DNA from: Acidaminococcaceae bacterium
GTDB lineage: Bacteria; Bacillota; Negativicutes; Acidaminococcales; Acidaminococcaceae
Direction of reading: 5' to 3'
NCBI GenBank assembly: GCA_017554485.1
Contig: JAFZIG010000134.1
Coordinates: forward strand, 1-61,764
DNA: 61,764 nt
The notes below the pieces were generated by a model that was not told the origin of the DNA, did not search any database, and was given only the letters and a program-made list of their open reading frames with translations. This document shows positions 33,177 through 42,269 of this stretch, one piece after another (position 1 is the first letter of the stretch; each line of letters begins with the position of its first letter). The translations under genes were made by a program, and so were the position numbers.

Positions 33177-35768
33177 ATGATGTATTTTCTTTACGATACT
33201 TTGGGCCTGCTGGTTTTTTTCATCCTGATGCTTCCTTTTTATATTTATGGCCTACTTACGGAAAAAGGATTTGCAACCCGGTTCAGGCAGAGTATCGGCC
33301 TGATAAAGCAGGCAGAGATTGAGAATGTGGTCAATACTAACTGCATTTGGATCCACGGCGCCGATGTGGGTGAAATCGTTGCTACCAGCCCGTTGGTAAA
33401 AGAAATTAAAAAGATTATGCCGGATCGGAAAGTTTTGGTATCTGTTTTTACCGTGGGCGGTTTCAATATGGCAAAGCAGATATTACCGGAGGCAGATTCT
33501 ATCATTTATTTCCCTCTGGATCTTGTCTGGGTGGCAGAATCGGTGGTACGCCGCGTGCACCCCGGCATCTTCATGCCGGTAGAAACGGAATTGTGGCCAA
33601 ACTTCCTGCGGGCTATTCGGGAACGCAACATCCCGGTGATGATGGTCAATGGCCGTATTTCTAAAAGATCCGTAAAGAACTACCGTTATCTGTTCAGTAT
33701 CTGGTGGGATATGCTGAGTACTGTAAGCAGGTTCTGCATGCAATCCAGCATTGATGCGAATAACATTATCGATTTGGGCGCGGATCCCCAAAAGGTATTT
33801 GTAACCGGCAATACAAAATTCGACCAGACCTATGCGGAAGTGACGCCGGAAGATCTGGCAGCCTATAGGATGGAACTGGGATTAGGGGCGGACGCATTCC
33901 CTGTGATTGTGGCAGGTTCAACCCATTCTCCGGAAGAGGAAGATGTACTGGCTTCCTTTACCGAACTGCGCAAACAGTATCCCAAAGCAAGACTGGTTAT
34001 TGCGCCCCGTCAGACCCGCCGGGTAGAGGAGATCAAACGGCTGAACAGCAAATTTGGTTATGAAACCGGTTTCCGTTCCAAATTGAAAAAGCTCAGCGGA
34101 ATCCGTCCGGAATATCCGGTGGTACTGATTGATACTATCGGTGAACTGGGACGTATTTACGCAGTAGCTGATATCGTCTTTATCGGTGGCAGCCTGATGC
34201 CTCATGGCGGTGGTCACAATGTGCTGGAACCGGCAGCCCATGCCAAGCCGATCCTGGTGGGACCCGGTATGGAAAACTTCAAGGATTCCTACAAGCTGTT
34301 GACCAAAGCAGGTGCCTGCCGCACAGTACAAAATGCTGACGGTCTTGCCAAAGCGTTTCTGGAAATTGCAGGCGACGATGCTCTGCGCAGAAAGATGGGT
34401 GAAGCGTCTGTTCAGGTCTTCCGGGAAAACCGGGGTGCAGCCGTCAATACTATGCACTACCTGAGGGATCTTCTGGAAAAAGCAGCTGTGCCCCGCGCAT
34501 ACACGAGAGAATATCCTGTCAACACACGTAACTTTAATGATGCCGGCGGCGGCGGTCTGAAGTACAGCGTGTCTATCATTCAGTACATCTTCAACATGGC
34601 TCATTCTCCGGCACGTCCCTGGTATACTTTTATCCTGTCTGGTTTTCTGCAAGGTCTATCCTATATTTTCGGTTTTGGCGCCTGGGTGAATCAGTGGCTG
34701 TATGAAGCAGGCATCCTGCCAAGACGGAAACTGGACTGCTGCGTTATTTCCATCGGCAACATCACTGTAGGCGGTACCGGCAAGACTCCTACTGCTCAGC
34801 GGGTAGCCATGATGATCAAAAGTATGGGTTACCGGGTGGTAATCCTGAACCGCGGCTACCATTCCCACTGGGATAAGCCTGTGGGTGTGGTATCCGACGG
34901 CGATACGGTATATATGACCAGTTATGAAGCCGGAGACGAAGCCTATCTGATGGCCAGGATGACGCCTGGTGTTCCAGTGGTTATTGGCAGGAACCGGGAT
35001 GTAACCGGCAGCTATGCAGTGGAAAAATTGCAATCAGAAGTAATTATTTTGGACGACGGTTACCAGCACTGGCAACTGAAACGGGATCTGGACATCGTCC
35101 TTGTGGATACTCTGAACCTGTTTGGCAACGGGCACCTGCTGCCCATGGGCATCTTGCGTGAACCCCTGAGCCATCTGAACCGGGCAGGCATGTTCCTGCT
35201 CACAAAATCGGACCAGAGCTCCCGGCTGACCCGGGACAGCCTGACGGAAACGATCCGGCGGTATAATACGGAAGCTCCCATAATTGAAAGCATCCACCAT
35301 GCCAAAGAGTTTGTGGAGATTGCGGACTGGTATAAGGGGATTCAGCAAAACCCGATTCCGCTGGAAGAACTGAAAGGCAAGAAGGTCATAGTGTTCTCGG
35401 CCATCGGCAACCCCTCTTCCTTTGAACAGAATGTTTCCGGCTGCGGTCTGGAAATCGTGGAAGCAGTCCGTTATCCAGACCATCATGATTACGGCATGCT
35501 GGAGATGCAGTATATCGACGAACGAGCCAGCGAACTGAACGCAGACGCCATGATCACTACCGGCAAGGATGCGGTGAAGATTCCTACGGATTTCATTTAC
35601 TTCAACCGTGAAATTCCGCTGTATGTCATGAACATGGAGATTATGATCATCCGGGATGAAGATGCTTTCACCAGCAAGCTGGCAGATACGGTAAGAGAAG
35701 TGGTAGGACAGAGTAAACGTAAAGATTCGCAGAAAAACGAAAACATAGACAGCGCCAAACAGGTATAA
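33177..35768 (+). CDS. waaA-lpxK: Fusion of Kdo transferase WaaA and lipid A 4'-kinase LpxK
   Basis: A single 863-residue frame. Residues 1-430 are WaaA/KdtA: an N-terminal membrane anchor, ADVGEIVAT with the catalytic Glu, PVETELWPNFLRA, and the CMP-Kdo-binding end IGGSLMPHGGGHNVLEPAAHAKP. Residues about 455-840 are LpxK, with Walker A in GNITVGGTGKTPTAQ, HYHS-like RGYHS, and LDDGYQHWQLKRDLDIVL. LpxK phosphorylates the disaccharide at 4' and WaaA then adds Kdo, so the fusion joins consecutive steps. No stop or internal start separates the domains. The SD is weak and the msbA stop is nine bases away. Confidence 0.94.
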   Translation: MMYFLYDTLGLLVFFILMLPFYIYGLLTEKGFATRFRQSIGLIKQAEIENVVNTNCIWIHGADVGEIVATSPLVKEIKKIMPDRKVLVSVFTVGGFNMAKQILPEADSIIYFPLDLVWVAESVVRRVHPGIFMPVETELWPNFLRAIRERNIPVMMVNGRISKRSVKNYRYLFSIWWDMLSTVSRFCMQSSIDANNIIDLGADPQKVFVTGNTKFDQTYAEVTPEDLAAYRMELGLGADAFPVIVAGSTHSPEEEDVLASFTELRKQYPKARLVIAPRQTRRVEEIKRLNSKFGYETGFRSKLKKLSGIRPEYPVVLIDTIGELGRIYAVADIVFIGGSLMPHGGGHNVLEPAAHAKPILVGPGMENFKDSYKLLTKAGACRTVQNADGLAKAFLEIAGDDALRRKMGEASVQVFRENRGAAVNTMHYLRDLLEKAAVPRAYTREYPVNTRNFNDAGGGGLKYSVSIIQYIFNMAHSPARPWYTFILSGFLQGLSYIFGFGAWVNQWLYEAGILPRRKLDCCVISIGNITVGGTGKTPTAQRVAMMIKSMGYRVVILNRGYHSHWDKPVGVVSDGDTVYMTSYEAGDEAYLMARMTPGVPVVIGRNRDVTGSYAVEKLQSEVIILDDGYQHWQLKRDLDIVLVDTLNLFGNGHLLPMGILREPLSHLNRAGMFLLTKSDQSSRLTRDSLTETIRRYNTEAPIIESIHHAKEFVEIADWYKGIQQNPIPLEELKGKKVIVFSAIGNPSSFEQNVSGCGLEIVEAVRYPDHHDYGMLEMQYIDERASELNADAMITTGKDAVKIPTDFIYFNREIPLYVMNMEIMIIRDEDAFTSKLADTVREVVGQSKRKDSQKNENIDSAKQV

Positions 35769-35836
35769 AACGCTTAAAGATTGTCAGGCAAATAAACAGA
35801 TGGTTTTATTGAAATCAATGCAAAGGAGATGCCTTC

Positions 35837-36571
35837 ATGAAAGTAATCTGTGTAATTCCGGCCCGGTACGCCTCAACCCGGTTACCTGGTAAGCCACTGA
35901 AGCTGATTGCGGGTAAGCCCATGATCCGGCGTGTGTATGAGCAGGCAAAAAAAGCGAAGAGGCCGGCAGAGGTCATTGTGGCAACAGATGATAAACGGGT
36001 TTATGACACTGTGCTTGCCTTCGGGGGTAATGCCTGCATGACCCGGGAGGATCATCCCAACGGAACCAGCCGCCTGGCAGAAGTAGCGGAAAAATATCCT
36101 GATGCGGACGTCATCGTTAACGTCCAGGGAGACGAGCCCATGATACCGCCGGAAATCATTGACCGGCTGGCAGGGGCTTTTGCGGATGAACCGGATTTGA
36201 AGATGGCTACCATGGTGACCCGTATGGAGGAAAGCGAATTCGGCGATTCCTCCGCGGTGAAAGTGGTTATGGATAAAAACGGGTACGCCCTGTTTTTTTC
36301 CCGCAGTCTGATTCCCTATCCCCGCAACAGGACAGAATTATTCAAAGTGTATAAACACGTAGGCATCTATGCGTACACGCGGACATTCCTGATGCAGTAC
36401 GCGGCCATGGCTTCTACCCCGCTGGAGCAGGTGGAAAGTCTGGAACAACTGCGTGTGCTGGAAAACGGTTATAAGATCAAAGTGCTGGAAAGCGATTTCC
36501 GGGGTATCGGTGTGGATACCCAGGAAGATCTGGACGCTGTGAACAGGTTTTTTGCGGAACAAGAAGCATAA
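35837..36571 (+). CDS. kdsB: CMP-Kdo synthetase KdsB
   Basis: Activates Kdo with CTP for WaaA. The N-terminal VIPARYASTRLPGKPL nucleotide-binding motif, NVQGDEPMI and the HVGIYAYTR segment are all conserved, and 244 residues is normal. AAGGAG precedes the ATG. kdsA follows after 22 bases; together with kdsD and kdsC the full Kdo pathway is present. Confidence 0.96.
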   Translation: MKVICVIPARYASTRLPGKPLKLIAGKPMIRRVYEQAKKAKRPAEVIVATDDKRVYDTVLAFGGNACMTREDHPNGTSRLAEVAEKYPDADVIVNVQGDEPMIPPEIIDRLAGAFADEPDLKMATMVTRMEESEFGDSSAVKVVMDKNGYALFFSRSLIPYPRNRTELFKVYKHVGIYAYTRTFLMQYAAMASTPLEQVESLEQLRVLENGYKIKVLESDFRGIGVDTQEDLDAVNRFFAEQEA

Positions 36572-36593
36572 GAGACAATGAACGGAGGACATA

Positions 36594-37412
36594 ATGCACA
36601 TCATCAATGTTGGACCCTACAAGGTGGGACCCGGGCAGCCTATGCTGCTGTTGGCCGGTCCCTGCGTGCTGGAAGGCTATGAGCACAGTCTGGCAATCGG
36701 GCAGGAAGTTAAACGGATCTGTGAAAAATTAGGCATGCCTTACGTTTTTAAAGCATCTTTTGATAAAGCCAACCGTTCTTCCTACGATTCGTTCCGGGGA
36801 CCCGGACTGGAGGAAGGGCTGAAACAGTTGGCGGCCATCAAAAAGGAACTGGGTGTTCCTGTTGTCAGCGATATACATGAAACATATCAGGTGGAAAAAG
36901 CGGCAGAAGTACTGGATGTTCTCCAGATTCCCGCATTCCTCTGCCGGCAGACGGATCTGGTTTACGCGGCAGGTAAGACTGGCAAGTGCGTCAATGTAAA
37001 GAAAGGACAGTTCCTGGCACCCTGGGATATGAAGAACGTCATCTCCAAACTGGAAGCGGCAGGAAATCGGGATATTCTGTTGACAGAGCGCGGCTCCAGC
37101 TTCGGTTACAATACACTGGTCACCGATATGCGGGGTCTGGCCATCATGCGGGAGCTGGGCTATCCTGTAGTAATGGACGCAACCCATAGCGTGCAGATCC
37201 CTGGCGGGAAAGGTACCAGCAGCGGCGGGCAGAGCCAGTACGTGCCCCATATGGCGCGGGCAGCGGCGGCCGTAGGCATCGACGCCCTGTTCCTGGAAGT
37301 GCACGATGATCCATCCAAAGCCCTGAGCGACGGCCCCAACATGGTGCGGCTGGATCAACTGGAAGCCCTGCTGGCAGATGTGCTGGCCATTGATAAGATA
37401 GCGCGCAAGTAA
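36594..37412 (+). CDS. kdsA: Kdo-8-phosphate synthase KdsA
   Basis: Condenses arabinose-5-phosphate with PEP to Kdo-8-phosphate. A TIM-barrel enzyme of 272 residues with [10 protein letters not shown] near the start, [22 protein letters not shown] and DATHSVQ, the typical KdsA signatures. The LLAGPCV cysteine is the position that is a metal ligand in metal-dependent KdsA. GGAGG lies before the ATG. Confidence 0.96.
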   Translation: MHIINVGPYKVGPGQPMLLLAGPCVLEGYEHSLAIGQEVKRICEKLGMPYVFKASFDKANRSSYDSFRGPGLEEGLKQLAAIKKELGVPVVSDIHETYQVEKAAEVLDVLQIPAFLCRQTDLVYAAGKTGKCVNVKKGQFLAPWDMKNVISKLEAAGNRDILLTERGSSFGYNTLVTDMRGLAIMRELGYPVVMDATHSVQIPGGKGTSSGGQSQYVPHMARAAAAVGIDALFLEVHDDPSKALSDGPNMVRLDQLEALLADVLAIDKIARK

Positions 37413-37505
37413 TCAGTGCGCATATAATAGAATCGTGTGCCGGGACGCATAAAAAGCGTTTCGCGCGGAACGAAACCAAACCGATTTGAAAGGATTCGAT
37501 ACACC

Positions 37506-38480
37506 ATGAACGAGATGGAGACAGACGCGCAGAAAGTACTGCAGATGGAAGCAGAAGCCATTCTGGACCTGATTCCCCGTGTGGATGCGCATTTTGATGC
37601 GGCAGTGGAAATGATTCTGGCATGTCGGGGGCGCGTTGTCATGACGGGCATGGGGAAATCCGGAATCATCGCCCACAAAATTTCCGCAACCCTGGCCAGT
37701 ACCGGCACTCCTTCTTTTTATCTGCATCCGGCAGAGGGGTTTCACGGTGATCTGGGCATGGTGACGGCAGATGATGTGGTGATTGCCATGTCAAACAGCG
37801 GGGAGACCGGGGAAGTTCTGAACATATTGCCATCCCTGCGGCGAATCGGCGCTAAGCTGATCGCCATGGTGGGGAATCCTGATTCCATGCTGGCGAAAAA
37901 CGCTGATGTGGTTTTGAACGTGGGCGTTAAAAAAGAAGCCTGTCCCCTGGGATTAGCTCCCACCTCCAGCACCACGGCGGCGCTGGCCTTTGGGGACGCG
38001 CTGGCTATGGCGCTCATGGGAAAACATCATTTTACTTCAAAACAGTTTGCCGTGTTCCATCCTGGCGGCAGTCTGGGCCGGAAGCTTTTGCTGACGGTCG
38101 GCGATATCATGCATGGCGGCAATGAGAACCCGGTTGTGCATGGCAGTGCTACTGTAACGGAAGCCCTGTTCATCATTACCGACAAGGGACTGGGCGCCGT
38201 TTCCGTAGTGGATAAGGATGACATCATGATCGGTCTCCTGACGGACGGCGATATCCGCCGGGGACTGTCCAAAGGCATGGACTTCCTGCAAAGGCCTGTT
38301 ACGGAATTGATGACTAAAAATCCCAAATATATTACTCGCGAAAAACTGGCCGCTCAGGCACTTCACATTATGGAAAGCCATGCGCCGAAACCCATTACAG
38401 TGCTGCCGGTTATAGATGAAGACCGTCACGTAATCGGCCTGCTGCACATGACAGACCTGGTCAGACAGGGTGTGGTGTAG
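37506..38480 (+). CDS. kdsD: Arabinose-5-phosphate isomerase KdsD
   Basis: Converts ribulose-5-phosphate to arabinose-5-phosphate for KdsA. A SIS domain (about residues 30-190, with TGMGKSGIIAHKISATLASTG and HGDLGM) is followed by two CBS repeats (about 205-320). At 324 residues it matches KpsF/GutQ. I use ATG 37506 after AAAGGA rather than the longer GTG frame. The upstream gap holds a TATAAT at 37423-37428 without a -35 and a small stem (GTTTCG/CGAAAC). Confidence 0.94.
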   Translation: MNEMETDAQKVLQMEAEAILDLIPRVDAHFDAAVEMILACRGRVVMTGMGKSGIIAHKISATLASTGTPSFYLHPAEGFHGDLGMVTADDVVIAMSNSGETGEVLNILPSLRRIGAKLIAMVGNPDSMLAKNADVVLNVGVKKEACPLGLAPTSSTTAALAFGDALAMALMGKHHFTSKQFAVFHPGGSLGRKLLLTVGDIMHGGNENPVVHGSATVTEALFIITDKGLGAVSVVDKDDIMIGLLTDGDIRRGLSKGMDFLQRPVTELMTKNPKYITREKLAAQALHIMESHAPKPITVLPVIDEDRHVIGLLHMTDLVRQGVV

Positions 38481-38486
38481 TCGCTC

Positions 38487-38582
38487 GGTTTTATCCCTCC
38501 CTCCCCGCCTTGCTGTGCCGTGCTTGCTGCGCTGTGCACGGCTTCATGTCGGCGATGGGGCAAACCCTTCCGGGATAAAACC
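38487..38582. repeat. Nested inverted repeat between kdsD and kdsC
   Basis: Perfect 11-bp outer arms GGTTTTATCCC (38487-38497) and GGGATAAAACC (38572-38582) enclose perfect 7-bp arms GCCGTGC (38517-38523) and GCACGGC (38536-38542). There is no T run, so it is not a simple terminator. It occupies most of the 167-base gap inside an otherwise compact operon and looks like an inserted intergenic element or mRNA-processing site. Confidence 0.6.
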
Positions 38583-38647
38583 CTCGCTCAATAGACAATT
38601 GCGGTCACAACTTTCCGGCGGTACCGGTGGGAGAGCAGGAGTGATTT

Positions 38648-39217
38648 ATGAACAATGATATCTTATTTTCGCAAGAGCTTATAAATAAAGCTGCCCGCAT
38701 CCGCCTCGTCGCCCTGGACATGGACGGTACCCTCACCGATGGCAGCATCAACATCAGTGCTGAGGGGGAACTGTTCAAACGGTTCAACGCCAAAGACGGA
38801 TTGGGTATCACTGCGGCCAGACGGCACGGTCTGATAATTTCCATCATTACCGGACGCAGGGGTCCGATTATTCAGCGGCGCGCTGAAGAACTGGGTATCG
38901 GATCAGACGTAATGAGCGGCATTTCGAATAAAAGGCAGGCTGTCCTGGTACTGGCTGAAAAATACGAACTGCCCTTGGAGTCTATCGCCTTCATGGGGGA
39001 TGACCTGAACGATCTGCCGGCGCTATTGACGGCAGGACTGTCTGCCGCCCCCGCTGATGCAGCGGGAGACGTAAAACAGTGTGTGGACTACATTGCGCCT
39101 CATAACGGAGGACAGGGTGCCGTGCGGGATTTGCTGGAACTGATTCTGAAAGCCGGAGGAATCTGGCAGATGGTCGTGGAAGAATATAGCGAAGAAGGAA
39201 AAGAGGACGTACAGTAA
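38648..39217 (+). CDS. kdsC: Kdo-8-phosphate phosphatase KdsC
   Basis: HAD-family phosphatase (C0 type, tetrameric) releasing Kdo. Motif I is LDMDGTLTDG (about residue 24), followed by FNAKDGLG, the SIITGR motif II and GDDLNDLPAL as the metal-binding motif. At 189 residues it has normal length. An AGGAG SD lies 8-12 bases upstream. The TAA overlaps the next gene's ATG by one base. Confidence 0.95.
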   Translation: MNNDILFSQELINKAARIRLVALDMDGTLTDGSINISAEGELFKRFNAKDGLGITAARRHGLIISIITGRRGPIIQRRAEELGIGSDVMSGISNKRQAVLVLAEKYELPLESIAFMGDDLNDLPALLTAGLSAAPADAAGDVKQCVDYIAPHNGGQGAVRDLLELILKAGGIWQMVVEEYSEEGKEDVQ

Positions 39218-40119
39218 TGTTGTATGCGTTATTGAAAACGCTTAGCTGGCTTGCTTCCCATACCCCTTATAAACTGCTGGTTAAACTTGGCAAAGGTTTG
39301 GGATACATCCTGTGGCGCTTGCTGAAAAAGCAGCGTGTCCGGGCTGAGAATACCATATGTGAACGGTTGGGGTACAACCGTCAGCAGTCTGGGGAAATTA
39401 TAAAAGGGATGTTTGTCAATATGGGCATCTCCATTCTGGAAATGCTGTACATGCCTGCTCTGAACAAAGATAATATCCGGGGGCTGGTCGCCTTTGACCA
39501 TCCGGAGATTCTGTGGGAGGCCCTGCAGCAGAAAAAAGGCGTGGTTTTGCTGGCCTGCCATTTTGATAACTGGGAATGGCTGGGCGCTGCCCTGGCTTTG
39601 AACGGTTTTCCCCTCAGCGCTGTGGAAAAGCCGCAACCAAACAGAGTCTATTCTGATTTTATGAATGAACTGCGCAGAGGCGCAGGGCAAGAAATTTTTG
39701 CACGGGGCAGCAGTGAAATATTAGGATGCGCCCGGGCCATGAAAAAGGGCCGTATGTTAGGGCTGATAGCTGACCAGGACGGCGGCTATGACGGCATCTT
39801 CGTACCCTTTTTAGGAAAAATGGCATCCACTCCTGCCGGCCCTGCTTACTTTGCCCGCAAGTTCAAGGCTCCCTGTATTCCTATCTACATCGTCCGGAAA
39901 CCGTATGGATACGGGCATCAGGTAATCGTAGAAGAACCTTTTTACTATGAAGATACCGGCGACAAGAAAGCCGATGACTATAATCTGACCTTAAAGATGA
40001 CACAGTCTGTGGAGAGGATCATAAAAAAGTATCCGGACAATTGGCTGTGGTTCCAGCACCGCTGGAATACCCCTTATGAAGAAGTGAAGGCAAGGGAGCA
40101 GGATGGCAGTGAAAAATAA
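39217..40119 (+). CDS. Lipid A late acyltransferase (LpxL/LpxM family), copy 2
   Basis: A second LpxL-type acyltransferase, 300 residues, with one N-terminal hydrophobic segment, HX4E in CHFDNWEWLG (about residue 111), ADQDGGYDG and a C-terminal WFQHRWNTP segment like LpxL. It is only moderately similar to the copy at 23462, so it probably adds a different secondary acyl chain. It is coupled to kdsC by a one-base overlap and its 3' end overlaps lptC by 17 bases. Confidence 0.88.
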   Translation: MLYALLKTLSWLASHTPYKLLVKLGKGLGYILWRLLKKQRVRAENTICERLGYNRQQSGEIIKGMFVNMGISILEMLYMPALNKDNIRGLVAFDHPEILWEALQQKKGVVLLACHFDNWEWLGAALALNGFPLSAVEKPQPNRVYSDFMNELRRGAGQEIFARGSSEILGCARAMKKGRMLGLIADQDGGYDGIFVPFLGKMASTPAGPAYFARKFKAPCIPIYIVRKPYGYGHQVIVEEPFYYEDTGDKKADDYNLTLKMTQSVERIIKKYPDNWLWFQHRWNTPYEEVKAREQDGSEK

Positions 40120-40675
40120 AAACACGATACTAGCCGTTGCTGCCGGTCTGGGATGTTTATTTTTGGTGTTTGCCTGGCTGTTTTGGGGCAGTACGGTTCC
40201 TGAACCGACAGATAAAACAAAAAAAGCTACAGACAATACGGTTAAAGCAACAGTGCGTGATACGGTGCTGAACCGTGATGAGGGCGGTAAAAGGAAATGG
40301 AGCCTGAAGGTAGGGGAAGCTGATCAGGAAAGCAATGGGATGATTACCGCTAAAAAACTTGACGGAATCATCTACCTCAATAATGGCGACGAAATGTACG
40401 TGACAGCGGAAGCTGGGAAAATCAGCAATAAGCAAAATCAGTTTGAACTGTCCGGTAAGGTTATGGCCCGGTTGAAACAGGGAGGCTTCCTCAAAGCGGA
40501 CAAAGTGGAATGGAATCAGGCGAAAGACATTTTAACCGCAACCGGAGCCGTTAAAGTCATCAAGGACGATATGCTGGCCCAGGCAGAAAAAATCATTACT
40601 TCCAGTAAATTTAATCATTTCAGATTGATTGGAAAAGCCCATGTTGAAAGAGGTGGCCAATATGAAGAGAAATAA
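40103..40675 (+). CDS. lptC: LPS export protein LptC
   Basis: Bitopic inner-membrane protein that passes LPS from LptB-F/G to LptA. A single N-terminal membrane helix (about residues 8-28) is followed by a beta-jellyroll (about 45-190) with the NGMITAKKLDG and KADKVEWNQ patterns of the LptC/OstA fold. At 190 residues it equals E. coli LptC (191). It overlaps the genes on both sides, inside the lpt operon. Confidence 0.88.
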   Translation: MAVKNKNTILAVAAGLGCLFLVFAWLFWGSTVPEPTDKTKKATDNTVKATVRDTVLNRDEGGKRKWSLKVGEADQESNGMITAKKLDGIIYLNNGDEMYVTAEAGKISNKQNQFELSGKVMARLKQGGFLKADKVEWNQAKDILTATGAVKVIKDDMLAQAEKIITSSKFNHFRLIGKAHVERGGQYEEK

Positions 40676-41543
40676 AATGTTATTGCTGATGCTGCTTTGT
40701 TTTCTGACATGGTTTGCCGTGAACAGCAGCTTGGTATATTCCGCCCCGGCAAAAGACGCAAAGTACAGCGTGGATGCGCAGGAAATTGAATATGATATGG
40801 CAAGCGGTGATGGAACCACTAAGGGGAAAACCACTATCAAACATGACGGCGGTACAGCGGTAGGGCAGAAAGGCTCTACATTCAACAGCAAAAAGCGTAC
40901 AGGGCATCTGTACGGAGGCGTGGTGGCAGATAAAGAAGATCAGCATCTTCGCAGCCAGGAACTGATCATCTATACAGATAAGTATGTTTCTGCCGTTGGG
41001 GATGCCGTGATAATAAAAGGGGGCAGGAAACTGGAAGCCCCCCGTGTGGATTATCACGATGACACCAGTTTCGCAGAAACTCTGGGAGGCTCGGCGCGCA
41101 TTACGGAAACGGACGGAAGCTGGCTCAGTGCCGGTAAGATTACGTACGATATGAAAGCGGGGCTGGCTAATGCCACAGGCGGCGTGAATTTGGAAAGCAA
41201 GCCGCGCAACATGACCGGGACAAGCGACACTGCGATTTATAATACGAACGAGACCGGATATATAGAATTAATCGGCAATGCAGTTGCAGTACAGGATGGA
41301 AACACAATAAGAGGAGACAAGCTGCGGATTACCAATGTATCCGATAAGAACAGTAAGTCCCATGCGCAGGGAAACGTCAGGATAGTATTTGTGCCGAAAG
41401 AAGACAATGAACAAGTCGATAATCCTGCATTCGGGGAAGGAGCAGTCCTGATGGCAAATGGGCAGACCAATTTTAATCCGGAATCCAACTTGTTGGATCG
41501 CGTAAAGGGAACGGATTTTGCTACGGAGGATAAAAAAGCTTGA
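40662..41543 (+). CDS. lptA: LPS periplasmic bridge protein LptA (OstA-like)
   Basis: A periplasmic jellyroll protein that forms the LPS bridge. ATG 40662 follows AGAGGTGG and gives a signal peptide (about residues 1-28), so I reject the longer frame from 40629. The repeated pattern of D-strand pairs (AQEIEYDMASGDG, GHLYGGVVADKED, AGLANATGGVNL) is typical of OstA domains. At 293 residues it is longer than E. coli LptA (185) and may hold extra jellyroll turns. It overlaps lptC and lptB. Confidence 0.9.
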   Translation: MKRNKMLLLMLLCFLTWFAVNSSLVYSAPAKDAKYSVDAQEIEYDMASGDGTTKGKTTIKHDGGTAVGQKGSTFNSKKRTGHLYGGVVADKEDQHLRSQELIIYTDKYVSAVGDAVIIKGGRKLEAPRVDYHDDTSFAETLGGSARITETDGSWLSAGKITYDMKAGLANATGGVNLESKPRNMTGTSDTAIYNTNETGYIELIGNAVAVQDGNTIRGDKLRITNVSDKNSKSHAQGNVRIVFVPKEDNEQVDNPAFGEGAVLMANGQTNFNPESNLLDRVKGTDFATEDKKA

Positions 41544-42259
41544 TTATCGAGACAAAGAATCTGGTTAAGATTTACGGACAGCGGAAAGTGGTGAATAATG
41601 TAAGCCTTCAGGTAGAGCAGGGAACCATCGTAGGACTGCTGGGTCCTAATGGGGCCGGTAAAACAACAACCTTTTATATGGTGGTAGGAATCGCAAAGCC
41701 TGACTCCGGAACGGTGACCCTGGACGGGGAGGATATCAGTCAGTATTCCATGTACCAGCGGGCCCGGCTGGGTATCGGCTATCTCCCGCAGGAAGCGTCT
41801 ATCTTCCGGAAAATGACAGTAGAAGAAAATCTCATGTCGATTCTGGAGACAACCTCTTTACCCCATGAAATGCAACTAAAAAAAATGGAGGACCTTCTTG
41901 AAGAGTTCGACATTGGTCATGTAAGGAACAGTGTGGGAACAGCGCTCTCCGGCGGCGAGCGAAGGCGTGTGGAGATTGCCCGTTCCTTGGCTACAGACCC
42001 GGCTTTTATACTGCTGGACGAACCCTTTGCGGGAATTGATCCCATCGCAGTGGCAGACATCCAGGACATGATTGCCCATTTGGCAAAGCGGGGTATCGGG
42101 ATATTAATTACCGATCATAATGTGCGGGAAACACTCAGTATTGTGGACAGAGCTTATATCCTGGCAAGCGGTGAGGTACTGCTCCATGGCGACAGCAAAA
42201 GTATTGCCAACGATCCAGTAGCCAGAAAATATTACCTGGGTGAGAATTTTAAGATGTAG
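41540..42259 (+). CDS. lptB: LPS export ATPase LptB
   Basis: ATPase powering LPS extraction. Walker A is GPNGAGKTT (about residue 38), the signature LSGGERRRVE, Walker B FILLDEPFAGIDP and the H-loop TDHNVRETL, the last two typical of LptB. At 239 residues it matches E. coli (241). The start is TTG, overlapping the lptA stop, with GGAGGA 11 bases before. Confidence 0.96.
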   Translation: MIIETKNLVKIYGQRKVVNNVSLQVEQGTIVGLLGPNGAGKTTTFYMVVGIAKPDSGTVTLDGEDISQYSMYQRARLGIGYLPQEASIFRKMTVEENLMSILETTSLPHEMQLKKMEDLLEEFDIGHVRNSVGTALSGGERRRVEIARSLATDPAFILLDEPFAGIDPIAVADIQDMIAHLAKRGIGILITDHNVRETLSIVDRAYILASGEVLLHGDSKSIANDPVARKYYLGENFKM

Positions 42260-42269
42260 GGGGATAGCA

